Source: Devosia sp. | GTDB lineage: Bacteria; Pseudomonadota; Alphaproteobacteria; Rhizobiales; Devosiaceae | Reading direction: 5' to 3' | NCBI RefSeq assembly: GCF_025809055.1 | Contig: NZ_CP075529.1 | Location: 62,001 to 126,000, forward strand | DNA: 64,000 bases | In this document: in pieces, positions 17,939 to 27,647 of the stretch | Layout of the letters: the number at the start of each line of letters is the position of its first letter | How positions within the stretch are numbered: position 1 is the first letter of the stretch | Made by a program: the position numbers and the translations under genes | Notes under the pieces: model-generated | What the model was told of the DNA's origin: nothing | Databases searched by the model: none | The model's input: only the letters and a program-made list of their open reading frames with translations

Positions 17939-18835
17939 CTAGACCCCAAGCTGGCGCCCGAGCTCCCGGCAGCGCTGAAAAGCCCAGTCTGCGGTACGAT
18001 TGTCGCCAGCCTGGAGGGCCTCCGAAAGCGTTTCGAGACCGATGCGCAACTGGTAGCCCAGAAGTTTATCCGCTTCGGCCAACAGGTGCGGCGCTTCCGT
18101 TTCAAAATATCGGCATTGCTGCTCCATGCAGTCGAGCCAGTCGCGCCAGAACAGGATGTTGGCCAAGTCGTAGTCCGGGTCGCCCAGCTTGGCTTCGGAC
18201 CAGTCAATGAGGCCGGTCACCGTACCATCGGCCACCAACACATTGTTGCTGCCGAAGTCACCATGAATGAGCCCGCGCCGATCGGGCAGATCCTCAGACC
18301 ATCGCGCGAGGCCACTGGCCAAAGTGCCTATTTCGACGGCCTGCGCAGCAGGGGCAAGGCCCGCCCAGTCGACCTGCGATGGGAGGGCGAAAAAATCCCG
18401 CCAATGCGCAAGCGGCGCCGCGCCTGAACCATCCATCGATCCGAAGCCGGAGGGGCCGGCAAGCTCGGTCAGGGACAGGCCCTCGAGGACGTCCTGAACG
18501 GCCTGCCCATAGGCATAGGCGCCACCCGGCGGCAGCGCCTGCAGCGTATCGCCAGGTAATTTGGCGGAAATGCATAGCCAGTCCCGGCCGCAGGGTGCGA
18601 TCAGGTGCACCTCAGGTATTGGCAGGCGCTGCGCGAACCGGTTCGCGGCCAACCGGTCCTTGTCGAAGCCGCCCCGCTGCCGGTTGACGCGCAGCACATA
18701 GGGCCCGCCCGAGGCCAGGAAGGCGTAGGCCCTCGACTCTTCGCCTTCGACCAGCGGGGAAAGTTCAGAAAAGTCCGGAAATTGCGCCGCCAGGACCTGC
18801 CGGATGACGGCAAGGTCCGGGTTCGGCTTAGCCAC
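17939..18835 (-). CDS. Aminoglycoside phosphotransferase (APH) family kinase-like protein
   Basis: 298 residues with the APH/choline-kinase fold. The catalytic loop is LIHGDFGSNNVL near residue 200, and the metal-binding DxD-like motif is IDWSEAKLGDPDYDLAN. It resembles hygromycin-type phosphotransferases, but the family also includes sugar and small-molecule kinases, so resistance is not implied. Its start overlaps the end of moaA by 8 nt on the same strand, implying one transcript. Confidence 0.88.
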   Translation of the reverse strand: MAKPNPDLAVIRQVLAAQFPDFSELSPLVEGEESRAYAFLASGGPYVLRVNRQRGGFDKDRLAANRFAQRLPIPEVHLIAPCGRDWLCISAKLPGDTLQALPPGGAYAYGQAVQDVLEGLSLTELAGPSGFGSMDGSGAAPLAHWRDFFALPSQVDWAGLAPAAQAVEIGTLASGLARWSEDLPDRRGLIHGDFGSNNVLVADGTVTGLIDWSEAKLGDPDYDLANILFWRDWLDCMEQQCRYFETEAPHLLAEADKLLGYQLRIGLETLSEALQAGDNRTADWAFQRCRELGRQLGV

Positions 18836-19841
18836 CGGTGAGGCTCATATGCCGTGCCACGGCCGGCTGGGGATGCGCACGGTCGATGACGAAATCATGT
18901 CCCTTGGGCTTGATCAGCATGGCATGGTCGAGCGCGGCATTGAGGCCATCAAAGCCGTCCTGACGATAGGCATCGCGCAGGTTGACCTGATCGTCCTGGC
19001 CGAGACAGAGAAACAACTGGCCAGTGGCAGTCAGGCGGACCCGATTGCAGCTTTCGCAGAAATTGTGGCTCATCGGCGTGATGAAACCCAGGGTGCCGCC
19101 GGTTTCCGAAACATGCACATAGCGCGCCGGCCCGCCCGTGCGCTGATCGAGCCGGGTGAGCGTGTAGCGCGCCGAAAGCGCCTCGTGCAATTGCCGCAGG
19201 GGCAGGTAGGTATCCACCCGGTCGATCCCCACCTCGCCCAGCGGCATGCCTTCGATCAGCGTCAGGCCCATGCCCTTGCCATGGGCCCAGTGCATCATCG
19301 GCTCGATCTCGTCGTCGTTGACGCCGCGCATGGCCACCATGTTGATCTTGACGGCGAGATCGGACTGCTGGGCTGCATCGATCCCGGCAAGCACATCGTC
19401 GAGACGTCCCCGGCGGGTGATCGTGGCGAAGCGCTGATGGTCGAGCGTATCGAGTGACACGTTGATCCTTCGGATGCCGGCCGCGGCCAGGCCCCGCGCA
19501 TGGCGCACCAGCTGGCTGCCATTGGTGGTGACGGTCAACTCATCAAGGCCCTTGCCGAGATGGGACCCCAGCCGGTCCACCAGGGTCATGATGTCGCGCC
19601 GAACCAGCGGCTCGCCCCCGGTCAGCCTGATCTTGGTGGTGCCCCGGGCAATAAAGGCGCTGGCGAAGGCGTCGATTTCCTCAAAGCTCAGCACGTCCTT
19701 GCGGGGCAGGAATGTCATGTCCTCGGACATGCAATAGACGCAGCGGAAGTCGCAGCGATCCGTCACCGAAATGCGCAGGTAGGAAATCCTGCGCCCGAAG
19801 GTGTCGACAAGCGGGCCTGGGGAAGTGGCGTTCGTGGTCAT
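18828..19841 (-). CDS. moaA: GTP 3',8-cyclase (molybdenum cofactor biosynthesis)
   Basis: 337 residues. Radical SAM enzyme that, with MoaC, turns GTP into cyclic pyranopterin. It has the N-terminal 4Fe-4S site CDFRCVYC, the GGEPLVR motif, the C-terminal second cluster FCESCNRVRLT...LFLC, and the terminal Gly-Gly (SLTGG) essential in this family. No other moa gene is adjacent. The kinase-like gene downstream overlaps it. Confidence 0.96.
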   Translation of the reverse strand: MTTNATSPGPLVDTFGRRISYLRISVTDRCDFRCVYCMSEDMTFLPRKDVLSFEEIDAFASAFIARGTTKIRLTGGEPLVRRDIMTLVDRLGSHLGKGLDELTVTTNGSQLVRHARGLAAAGIRRINVSLDTLDHQRFATITRRGRLDDVLAGIDAAQQSDLAVKINMVAMRGVNDDEIEPMMHWAHGKGMGLTLIEGMPLGEVGIDRVDTYLPLRQLHEALSARYTLTRLDQRTGGPARYVHVSETGGTLGFITPMSHNFCESCNRVRLTATGQLFLCLGQDDQVNLRDAYRQDGFDGLNAALDHAMLIKPKGHDFVIDRAHPQPAVARHMSLTGG

Positions 19842-19881
19842 GGGCCAAATCTAGTGCTGCCCGACGGCATTGCAAAGCGGC

Positions 19882-19908
19882 AAACAAAAAGGCCGCCCTC
19901 GGGCGGCC
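19882..19908 (-). terminator. Intrinsic terminator of the L,D-transpeptidase gene
   Basis: On the minus strand GGCCGCC pairs with GGCGGCC (19891-19908), followed by a run of T and then TTTG. It sits just after the transpeptidase stop and before moaA on the same strand, so moaA needs its own promoter or read-through. Confidence 0.85.
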
Positions 19909-19929
19909 TTCAAACAGGTTTTGGCGGTC

Positions 19930-20517
19930 CTAGTGGCGAACCACGATCTGGGCGCCGACCTGTACGCGATTGTAGAGATCAATGACGTCCTCATTTGTCA
20001 TGCGGATGCAGCCGGAGGAGACGGCCTGACCAATGGTCCAGGGCTCGGAGGTGCCGTGAACGCGGTAGAGGGTCGACCCGATATAGAGCGCGCGGGCGCC
20101 CAGCGGATTGTCCGGGCCACCGGGCATGTAGGCCGGCAGATCGGGGACGCGCTTGCGCATGGCCGGGGGCGGGGTCCAGCCGGGCCACTCGGCCTTGCGG
20201 GTGATGCGATTGGTGCCGGACCAGGTGAAGCCGTCACGGCCAACGCCGACGCCGTACTTCATGGCCTTGCCGTCTTCGAGGACCAGGTACAACCGGCGTT
20301 CACCAGTCTCGATCACGATCGAGCCGGGGCGCAGCGTGGTTTCGTAATCCACGACCTGTTTCCGGATGGGGCTGCCGCCGCGCGAACTGGTCGCCGACCG
20401 CTCTTCGAACTTGTTGGTATCGGGGTTGTACCAGAGCGCGGCACTTGCCGGCCCCGCTACGGCGAGGGACAGCAGAAGCGCCACCGCCATCGATATTGCC
20501 ACTTTGAAAATATTCAT
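19930..20517 (-). CDS. L,D-transpeptidase (YkuD domain), periplasmic
   Basis: 195 residues. A signal peptide ends in AGPASA around residue 26. The YkuD domain carries HGTSEPWTIG and the catalytic SSGCIRM with C170. It would form 3-3 peptidoglycan cross-links or attach proteins to the wall. It has its own terminator and is divergent from rpiA. Confidence 0.94.
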   Translation of the reverse strand: MNIFKVAISMAVALLLSLAVAGPASAALWYNPDTNKFEERSATSSRGGSPIRKQVVDYETTLRPGSIVIETGERRLYLVLEDGKAMKYGVGVGRDGFTWSGTNRITRKAEWPGWTPPPAMRKRVPDLPAYMPGGPDNPLGARALYIGSTLYRVHGTSEPWTIGQAVSSGCIRMTNEDVIDLYNRVQVGAQIVVRH

Positions 20518-20764
20518 CCGTCCACTGGCCTCTGAATTGGGCGGCTTGACTGATTCGAAGCTGCCTTAATTGACGCTAATTACGGGGATTGCCCGGATTG
20601 GAAAAGACGAGGTGCCTTGTTTTGGTCACTTGTGCCCCATCGTTGCCATATTGTGTTGCCGCGCGGTTACAGTTGGCGTTCACGAACTGGTGATCGAACG
20701 GTCCCTCGCGCCTTGACATGCGGCCTCTGTGCCTGCCAAACGGCAGGGGATTGTGGAGGAAGGC

Positions 20765-21463
20765 ATGAGCGAGACCCTCAAGCGGCAAGCAGCGGCCATG
20801 GCTCTGGCCGAAATTCGCTCCGGCATGCGCGTCGGATTGGGGACGGGCTCGACGGCACGTCACTTCGTCGATCTGCTCGGCGAAAAGGTCGCGCAGGGCC
20901 TGGACGTGGTGTGTGTGCCGACCTCGGAGGCAACGGATCGCCAGGCGCGCGATCTGGGCATCGTGATTTCGGATCTGGAGACGCTGGACCGGCTCGACGT
21001 CACCGTCGATGGCGCGGACGAGATCGATCCGGCGCTGAACCTGATCAAGGGTGGCGGCGGCGCGCTTCTGCGCGAAAAGATCGTGGCGGCATCGTCCGGT
21101 GCGATGATCGTCATTGCCGATTCAAGCAAGCTGGTCGAGGCGCTGGGGCAGTTTCCCCTGCCGATCGAAGTCAACCGCTTCGGCCTTGGCGCCACCCGGC
21201 GCGCCGTGGCCGAGGTCGTGGCTGCCCACAAGGCCCAGGGCGATCTCGTCCTGCGTGGCGCTGACCGGCAGGACCCGTTCGTGACCGATGGCGGTCACCT
21301 CATCCTCGATGCTTTTTTTGGCCGCATTTCAAATCCAGAAGCACTTTCGAGGGATTTGCTGGACATTCCAGGGGTCGTTCAGCACGGGCTTTTTCTGAAT
21401 ATGTGCAGCAAGGCTTATGTGGCCACGCCAGATGGCGTAAAGGTACTGCAAAACCGCAACTGA
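20765..21463 (+). CDS. rpiA: Ribose-5-phosphate isomerase A
   Basis: 232 residues from ATG 20765, with GGAGGAAGG just before it. It interconverts ribose 5-phosphate and ribulose 5-phosphate. Motifs VGLGTGSTA, DGADEID and KGGGGALLREKI, with the catalytic Asp and Glu/Lys residues, are intact. A DUF2059 gene follows 22 nt later. Confidence 0.96.
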   Translation: MSETLKRQAAAMALAEIRSGMRVGLGTGSTARHFVDLLGEKVAQGLDVVCVPTSEATDRQARDLGIVISDLETLDRLDVTVDGADEIDPALNLIKGGGGALLREKIVAASSGAMIVIADSSKLVEALGQFPLPIEVNRFGLGATRRAVAEVVAAHKAQGDLVLRGADRQDPFVTDGGHLILDAFFGRISNPEALSRDLLDIPGVVQHGLFLNMCSKAYVATPDGVKVLQNRN

Positions 21464-21485
21464 CCAAAGCGTGGATCGGGACAAG

Positions 21486-22013
21486 ATGGCATTCTGGAAA
21501 AATACGAAGCTGGTGCGCGGCGCCAAACTGGCAATCGGCGCGGCCCTGGCAGCAGGCATGATCGGCATGGCGGCCCCGGCAATCGCGCAGGAGGTTGCTC
21601 CCGAGCAGCTGGCTCTGGCGCGCAAGTATATCGACCTGACCGACCGTGGCGCCATTTTCGAGGTGACCGTGGTGGAGACGGGCATCCAGACCATGCGCCA
21701 GATCGTGCTGCAGGACCCTGAACTGGCCGACGTCGTGACCGAGGTTATCGGTGAAGTGGTCAAGGAATATAATGGGCGCAAGGGCGAACTGCTTGACCAG
21801 TTTGCGCGTGTCTATGCCATCCGCTTCACGGCAGAAGAACTCCAGCAGATCGTGACTTTCTACGAGTCCCCGGTTGGCCAGAAGCTGGCGCAGTCCAACC
21901 AGGAAATGAACGCGGATCTGCAGCGCGTGCTGCAGGTCTATACCAATACGCTCAAGAGCGAATTCTTTGCCAAGGTGCGCACCCAGTTGCGCAGCCGTGG
22001 CGTCGAGCTCTGA
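21486..22013 (+). CDS. DUF2059 secreted protein
   Basis: 175 residues from ATG 21486. A signal peptide ends in APAIA around residue 35. The mature part is helical and contains the DUF2059 region (YAIRFTAEELQQIVTFYESPVGQKL). Function is unknown; the family is periplasmic. It lies 22 nt after rpiA and is closed by a strong terminator, so rpiA and this gene may form one unit. Confidence 0.9.
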   Translation: MAFWKNTKLVRGAKLAIGAALAAGMIGMAAPAIAQEVAPEQLALARKYIDLTDRGAIFEVTVVETGIQTMRQIVLQDPELADVVTEVIGEVVKEYNGRKGELLDQFARVYAIRFTAEELQQIVTFYESPVGQKLAQSNQEMNADLQRVLQVYTNTLKSEFFAKVRTQLRSRGVEL

Positions 22014-22035
22014 TCGCTGCTTCCGACAGCATCCG

Positions 22036-22063
22036 GACCCCGCCTTGTGCGGGGTCTTTTTTT
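22036..22063 (+). terminator. Intrinsic terminator after DUF2059
   Basis: GACCCCGC (22036-22043) pairs with GCGGGGTC (22049-22056), followed by seven T residues. This is a textbook rho-independent terminator. Confidence 0.93.
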
Positions 22064-22135
22064 ATGTCACGACGCGCCCTACATCCATCGTAAACAGACG
22101 ATGGATTGCGACACGGTGAATTGGGGGAACGGAAC

Positions 22136-23509
22136 ATGAGCTACGATTACGATCTGCTCGTCATTGGCGCAGGCTCCGGTGGTGTCCGCGCTGCACGCAT
22201 GGCCGCCACCTATGGGGCAAAGGTTGCCATCATCGAGGAATTCCGTGTCGGCGGCACCTGCGTCATTCGCGGTTGCGTGCCCAAGAAGCTCTATGTCTAT
22301 GCGGCCCGGTTCCAGGACCAGTTCGATATCGCGAGCAGCTTCGGCTGGCAGGTGGATGCCCGTTTCGACTGGGCCACGCTCGTCGCCAACAAGGAAAAGG
22401 AAATCACCCGGCTCGAGGCGGCCTATACCGCCAATCTCGAAAAGCCGGGTGTCGAGGTCATCAAGGATCGGGCCGTGGTCACCGGCCCCAACAGCGTCAA
22501 GCTGGTCGGCGAGGGCAGGGGGCTGACGGCGAGGTACCTGCTGGTGGCCACCGGTGCGCGGCCATTCATTCCCGACGTGCCGGGTGCCGAATTCGGCATC
22601 ACCTCCAACGAAGCGTTCGACCTGCCGGAACTGCCGCACTCCATCCTCATCGAGGGTGGCGGCTATGTCGCCGTGGAATTTGCCACCATCTTCGCCGGGC
22701 TCGGGGTCCATACGACCCTGGTCTATCGCGGCGATTGCCTGTTGCGTGGTTTTGATGAGGATATGCGCCGTGGCCTCGAAGCCGGGCTCACCGATCGCGG
22801 CATTCGCATCATCTATCAGACGACCATCGCCTCCATGGCCAAGCCGGATGAGGATGTGCTGGTCACCTTCAGTGACGGCGTGACTGCGCCCTATGGTGCC
22901 GTGATGTTTGCCACCGGCCGCGTGCCCAATACCGATGGCCTCGGCCTCGAAACGGCAGGGCTCGCTACCGACGAAAAGGGCACGATAGCGGTCGACGCCT
23001 ATTCGCAGAGCAAGGTGCCCTCCATCTACGCGGTGGGCGATGTCACCGGCCGGGCGCAACTGACCCCGGTAGCGATCCGCGAAGGCTGGTATTTTGCCGA
23101 GACGGTCTTCAACAACAATCCGCTGTCGGTCGATCACGGCCTGATCCCCACCGCAGTGTTCGCGGAACCCGAGATCGGCACTGTCGGGCTGACTGAGGCC
23201 GAGGCGGCGACGCATGGCGACATTGATGTCTATGTGGCCCGCTTCCGGCCGATGCAGAACACCCTTTCCACCCGCACCGAACGCATGGTTCTCAAGCTGA
23301 TCACCGAGAAGGATGGCGGGCGGGTCCTTGGCGTTCACATCCTGGGGCCGTCTGCCGCCGAGATGATTCAACTGGTGGCGGTGCCGATGGGCATGGGGGC
23401 AAATAAGGCCGATTTCGATCGCGCCATTGCCCTCCATCCCTCGGCGGCGGAAGAACTCGTCACGTTCAAGGGACCGTCATATATCTATCGTAACGGCACC
23501 AAGGTCTGA
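22136..23509 (+). CDS. gor: Glutathione-disulfide reductase
   Basis: 457 residues from ATG 22136. FAD motif VIGAGSGG is at the N-terminus, and the redox disulfide GGTCVIRGCVPKK uses C42 and C47. The NADP-type motif GGGYVAVEFA is followed by basic residues (YRGDCLLRGFD) that favour NADPH. The C-terminal HPSAAEE gives the catalytic His-Glu pair. It keeps glutathione reduced using NADPH. It stands alone between a terminator and aroG. Confidence 0.95.
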   Translation: MSYDYDLLVIGAGSGGVRAARMAATYGAKVAIIEEFRVGGTCVIRGCVPKKLYVYAARFQDQFDIASSFGWQVDARFDWATLVANKEKEITRLEAAYTANLEKPGVEVIKDRAVVTGPNSVKLVGEGRGLTARYLLVATGARPFIPDVPGAEFGITSNEAFDLPELPHSILIEGGGYVAVEFATIFAGLGVHTTLVYRGDCLLRGFDEDMRRGLEAGLTDRGIRIIYQTTIASMAKPDEDVLVTFSDGVTAPYGAVMFATGRVPNTDGLGLETAGLATDEKGTIAVDAYSQSKVPSIYAVGDVTGRAQLTPVAIREGWYFAETVFNNNPLSVDHGLIPTAVFAEPEIGTVGLTEAEAATHGDIDVYVARFRPMQNTLSTRTERMVLKLITEKDGGRVLGVHILGPSAAEMIQLVAVPMGMGANKADFDRAIALHPSAAEELVTFKGPSYIYRNGTKV

Positions 23510-23591
23510 CCTCTTGCCGCTTGGCAGGCCGGTCAAGCCTTGCTAGACCCCGCCCGGGTACCGCGTTTGCCCGTAAGATGTGAGACTGATG

Positions 23592-24968
23592 ATGACCACC
23601 TGGACACCCAATTCCTGGCGCGAAAAGCCCATTCAGCAGGTCCCTGCCTATCCGGATGCGGCTGTACTGGGGGAAGCCGAGCGGCAACTCACCAGTTTTC
23701 CGCCCCTGGTCTTTGCCGGCGAGGCCCGTGAGCTCAAGTCCCGCCTGGCGGCCGTGTCGCGGGGCGAGGCCTTCCTGCTCCAGGGCGGGGATTGTGCCGA
23801 AAGCTTTGCCGAGCATGGCGCCGATCACATCCGCGACTTCTTCCGCGTGTTCCTGCAGATGGCCGTGGTCCTGACCCATGGTGCCGCCAAGCCCGTGGTC
23901 AAGGTGGGACGCGTTGCCGGCCAGTTCGCCAAGCCGCGCTCGGCCGATACTGAGACAATCGACGGCGTTGAGCTGCCCAGCTATCGCGGCGACATCATCA
24001 ACGACATCGGCTTTACCGAAGCCTCGCGCGTGCCCGATCCCAACCGGATGCTCATGGCCTACCGCCAGTCGGCGGCGACCCTCAACCTTTTGCGCGCCTT
24101 CTCCATGGGCGGCTATGCCGAACTCACGCGTATCCACGAATGGACCATGGGCTTCATGAAGGGGTCGAGCTGGGATACCCGGTTCGAGGAAGTGGCGCGC
24201 CGCATCGACGATGCCATCACCTTCATGTCGGCGCTGGGCCTGACGCCGGAAAATACCCCGGCCCTCAAGCAGACCAGCTTCTACACCAGCCACGAAGCGC
24301 TGCTCCTGGGCTATGAGGAAGCGCTGACCCGCCGGGATTCGATCACCAACAAGTGGTACGCCACCTCCGGCCATATGCTGTGGATCGGCGATCGCACCCG
24401 CAATCCCGACCATGCCCATGTCGAGTATTTCGCCGGCATCAACAATCCGATCGGCCTCAAATGCGGTCCGAGCCTGAGCAATGATGACCTGCTGCGCCTG
24501 CTGGATCGGCTCAATCCGACCGACGAGGCTGGACGCATCACCCTGATTTCCCGCTTTGGCGCCGACAAGGTGCAGGAACACCTGCCGCGCCTCATCGAGA
24601 CGGTGCAGCGCGCCGGCCGCACGGTCGTCTGGTGCTGCGACCCGATGCACGGCAATACCATCAAGGCCTCGACCGGCTACAAGACCCGTCCGTTCGACCG
24701 GGTCCTGGCCGAAGTCCGCGGCTTCTTCGAGGTGCATCGCGAAATGGGCACCTATGCCGGCGGCGTGCACATCGAGATGACCGGCGACGACGTGACCGAA
24801 TGTGTTGGCGGCCATTCGGCTGTCACCGAGGCCACCCTTTCGGACCGTTATCACACCTATTGCGATCCGCGCCTCAATGCCACGCAGGCCCTTGAACTGG
24901 CCTTCCTTGTGGCCGACGAACTGCATGCGCAGAAGCCGCCGCGCCAGGTACAACTCGCCGGGGAATAA
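23592..24968 (+). CDS. Class II 3-deoxy-7-phosphoheptulonate (DAHP) synthase
   Basis: 458 residues from ATG 23592; ATG 23589 and GTG 23580 are in frame just upstream. It is the first step of the shikimate pathway, from PEP and erythrose 4-phosphate. Class II (plant/mycobacterial type) motifs are WTPNSWREKPIQQ, LLQGGDCAESF, CGPSL, CDPMHGNT and HIEMTGDDVTECVGG. No aromatic leader peptide is seen in the 80 nt upstream. Confidence 0.95.
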   Translation: MTTWTPNSWREKPIQQVPAYPDAAVLGEAERQLTSFPPLVFAGEARELKSRLAAVSRGEAFLLQGGDCAESFAEHGADHIRDFFRVFLQMAVVLTHGAAKPVVKVGRVAGQFAKPRSADTETIDGVELPSYRGDIINDIGFTEASRVPDPNRMLMAYRQSAATLNLLRAFSMGGYAELTRIHEWTMGFMKGSSWDTRFEEVARRIDDAITFMSALGLTPENTPALKQTSFYTSHEALLLGYEEALTRRDSITNKWYATSGHMLWIGDRTRNPDHAHVEYFAGINNPIGLKCGPSLSNDDLLRLLDRLNPTDEAGRITLISRFGADKVQEHLPRLIETVQRAGRTVVWCCDPMHGNTIKASTGYKTRPFDRVLAEVRGFFEVHREMGTYAGGVHIEMTGDDVTECVGGHSAVTEATLSDRYHTYCDPRLNATQALELAFLVADELHAQKPPRQVQLAGE

Positions 24969-25075
24969 TTTCATCTCCCCGGTGAACCGGGCGCCAAATC
25001 CGTGCGTTATGGAAAAGCGTCTGGTCCTGTCCGTTCGGCTGGCGCCGTCAGTGTGTCGCGGCGGATGAGTTGATC

Positions 25076-26989
25076 ATGCCCAAATCGCTATTCCCCCAGG
25101 CCACACCGGAAACGCGCGCGCGCCTGGAGCAGGACCCCACGCTCAAGCTGATCAACGACTACGACTGGACCCAGAATCCGCTTGGTCCCATTCCCGATTG
25201 GCCGGATAGCCTCAAGGGTTCGGTGCGGACCATGATGGTTGCCGCGACCCCCATGGTCATGCTGGTCGGCGAACAGGCTATCCTCATCTACAACGACGCC
25301 TATGCGCGGTTCGCGGGACAACGTCACCCCGCCATTTTCGGCATGCCGACGCTTGAGGCGTGGCCGGAAATCGCTGATTTCAACCGGGTCAATATCGAGC
25401 GCGGCCTGCGTGGCGAATCCTGGATGCTCCACGACCAGGAGCTGGTGCTCAACCGGCACGGTCAGCTGGAATCGGGCTGGATGGACCTCAATTACAGCCC
25501 GATTGTTGGCGAAGACGGCCACTCCATGGGCACGCTGTGCATGGTGCTCGAAACCACCGATCGCGTGATGGCCGAGCGGGCCCTCGCACGCAGCGAAGAG
25601 CGTCTGACCCTGGCCCTGACCGGGTCCAATCTCGTCGGTACCTGGGATTGGGACGTGGTCAATGACGTGGTCACCTCCGATGACCGGTTCGCCGCTCTCT
25701 TCAACATCGATCCGCTGCGCGCCGGGTTGGGCGTGAAGATTGGTGAATTCATGCGCGCCATCCACCCTGATGATGCTGTAAGGGTTGGGGCAGAGATCGA
25801 TGCCGCGCTGCGCGGGGAAAGTGATTTCCGCTCCGAGTACCGGCTGGTCTCGCCCGGCGGCGAGGTGCGTTGGGTCGTGGCCTCCGGCCGTGTGCGCTTC
25901 GATGCCAATGGTACGGCCGTCCGCTTCCCCGGCATCGTCGTCGACCTGTCCGAACAGAAGCGGGTCTCCGAGGCCCTGTCGGAAAGCGAATTGCGGTTCC
26001 GTACCCTGGCCGACACCATGCCGCAAATGGTGTGGTCGACGCTGCCCGACGGCTTTCACGACTACTACAATGCGCGCTGGTATGAGTTTACCGGCGTCCC
26101 TGCCGGTTCAACTGATGGCGAAGGCTGGAACGGCATGTTCCACCCCGATGACCAGGATCGGGCCTGGGCAGTGTGGCGCCATAGTCTTGAGACCGGCGAG
26201 CCATATCAGATCGAATATCGCCTGCGGCACCACAGCGGCCAATATCGCTGGACCCTGGGCCGGGCCCTGCCCATTCGCGACGCCGATGGACAAATTTTGC
26301 GCTGGATCGGTACCTGCACCGATATTCACGAACAGCGCAGGGTGGCCGAAGAGCGGGAACTGGTTGCGCAGGAGCTCAGCCATCGTATCAAGAACATCTT
26401 CGCGGTGCTGACGGGCATTGTCAGTCTGTCGGCGCGAAACGACCCCTCGGCCCGCCCGTTTGCCGACCAGTTGCGCCACCGCATCTTTGCGCTGGGTGAG
26501 GCACACGACTTTACCCGCCCCAATCACGACCAGGGCGCCGACGGCAAGGGGCAGCTCTCCGCCCTCATCGCCCGCCTGATGCGCCCCTATGAAGAGGCCG
26601 GGGAAAGCCAGCGCGTGCGCTTTACCGGGGAGGACCTGGCCATCGACGACGCGGCGGCCACCCCATTGGCGCTGCTCTTCCACGAGCTGGCAACCAATGC
26701 CGCCAAATATGGTGCGCTTTCGAAGGCCGGTGGAACCGTAACGCTGGACGGCTCGATCGAGGGCGACCGCTATGTCATGCGGTGGACAGAGCGCGGAGGC
26801 CCCGAGGTCAGCCAGCCCGATCGCGTCAACGGCTTTGGGACGCGTCTCATCGGCATGTCGGTCGAGGGCCAGATGCGCGGCACGCTGGAGCGGGTGTGGC
26901 ACCCCGAAGGTCTGGAAGCGACCTTTTCCGTGCCCATTGATGCCTTGAGGCATTCCGCCCGGCTACGCGACAAGCCAGCCGAGACTTGA
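25076..26989 (+). CDS. PAS-containing HWE/HisKA_2-type sensor histidine kinase
   Basis: 637 residues from ATG 25076; TTG 25070 is also in frame. No membrane span is seen. Three PAS-like domains follow one another (about 45-165, 175-295 and 305-425), then the kinase with ELSHRIKNIFAVLTGIVSL (phospho-acceptor H436) and FHELATNAAKYGALS as the N-box, the arrangement of the HWE group typical of Hyphomicrobiales. No LOV cysteine motif is apparent. The next gene, a lone receiver, converges 7 nt away and is the obvious candidate partner. Confidence 0.93.
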   Translation: MPKSLFPQATPETRARLEQDPTLKLINDYDWTQNPLGPIPDWPDSLKGSVRTMMVAATPMVMLVGEQAILIYNDAYARFAGQRHPAIFGMPTLEAWPEIADFNRVNIERGLRGESWMLHDQELVLNRHGQLESGWMDLNYSPIVGEDGHSMGTLCMVLETTDRVMAERALARSEERLTLALTGSNLVGTWDWDVVNDVVTSDDRFAALFNIDPLRAGLGVKIGEFMRAIHPDDAVRVGAEIDAALRGESDFRSEYRLVSPGGEVRWVVASGRVRFDANGTAVRFPGIVVDLSEQKRVSEALSESELRFRTLADTMPQMVWSTLPDGFHDYYNARWYEFTGVPAGSTDGEGWNGMFHPDDQDRAWAVWRHSLETGEPYQIEYRLRHHSGQYRWTLGRALPIRDADGQILRWIGTCTDIHEQRRVAEERELVAQELSHRIKNIFAVLTGIVSLSARNDPSARPFADQLRHRIFALGEAHDFTRPNHDQGADGKGQLSALIARLMRPYEEAGESQRVRFTGEDLAIDDAAATPLALLFHELATNAAKYGALSKAGGTVTLDGSIEGDRYVMRWTERGGPEVSQPDRVNGFGTRLIGMSVEGQMRGTLERVWHPEGLEATFSVPIDALRHSARLRDKPAET

Positions 26990-26996
26990 TAGTGGG

Positions 26997-27422
26997 CTAG
27001 GTGGGCAGGGTTTCGCCAGTGCCCCACGAGAACAGCTTCAGCCGGCGCGGCGGCCGCGCCTCATGGCGCTGGCGATGGGCAACCGCGAAAGTGACGAGGT
27101 CGCGCAGGTCCGCGTCCGTTGCGGGCTTCGGCAGCACACCGAGCGTTCCGGGCACGCCCGGGCCGAGCTGAGCGGGGTTTGCAGTCATATAGACCACGGT
27201 GACATTATGGGTTTGAGCGAGGATTTCCCCGATCCGCTTGCCCGTGGGGCCATCGCGCAGGTTGAGGTCAACGAGGGCGACGTCGCACTGCGTGGCAAGC
27301 GCCAGGGCGGCGCGCTGGTCGGCCGCGATGCCGATGGGTTCGTGCCCCATGTCGGCAATGACATATTCGATTTCGGTTGCGACGATATACTCGTCTTCGA
27401 CAATCAAGATCTTGCAGGCCAT
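26997..27422 (-). CDS. Single-domain response regulator
   Basis: 141 residues consisting of a CheY-like receiver with no output domain. The acidic pocket is E9 and D10, the phosphorylation site D52 (ALVDLNL), T80 and K99 (LPKP). The last 25 residues are basic. It probably takes phosphate from an HWE kinase and acts by protein binding or as a phosphate sink. It is convergent with the HWE kinase, so the pair is not an operon. Confidence 0.92.
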   Translation of the reverse strand: MACKILIVEDEYIVATEIEYVIADMGHEPIGIAADQRAALALATQCDVALVDLNLRDGPTGKRIGEILAQTHNVTVVYMTANPAQLGPGVPGTLGVLPKPATDADLRDLVTFAVAHRQRHEARPPRRLKLFSWGTGETLPT

Positions 27423-27647
27423 TCTATTCGTTCGCTCAAAATCGGATTTGCTCCCCCGGAAGCAGCTAAACTCATGCCGCGCGCGCCGGTTGCATATTTT
27501 GGCGCCGGTCCGGCACTTGTGATCGGATGATGCGCCGCCAACGTTAGCAAAGTTCGAACATTCACCGCCATCATGTTTAGCGGAACATTAACCCTAACCA
27601 GTTCATAACAGTCCCAAACGTACCTGTGTATCGTGCTGGAGATTGGC

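Noticed and set aside
20700..20764. TTGACA at 20715 as a sigma-70 promoter for rpiA
   Set aside because: No acceptable -10 hexamer lies 16-18 nt downstream.
27540..27610. EcfG-type promoter (GGAAC...CGTT) near the receiver and outer-membrane protein genes
   Set aside because: GGAAC is present, but CGTT does not occur at the required 16-17 nt spacing.
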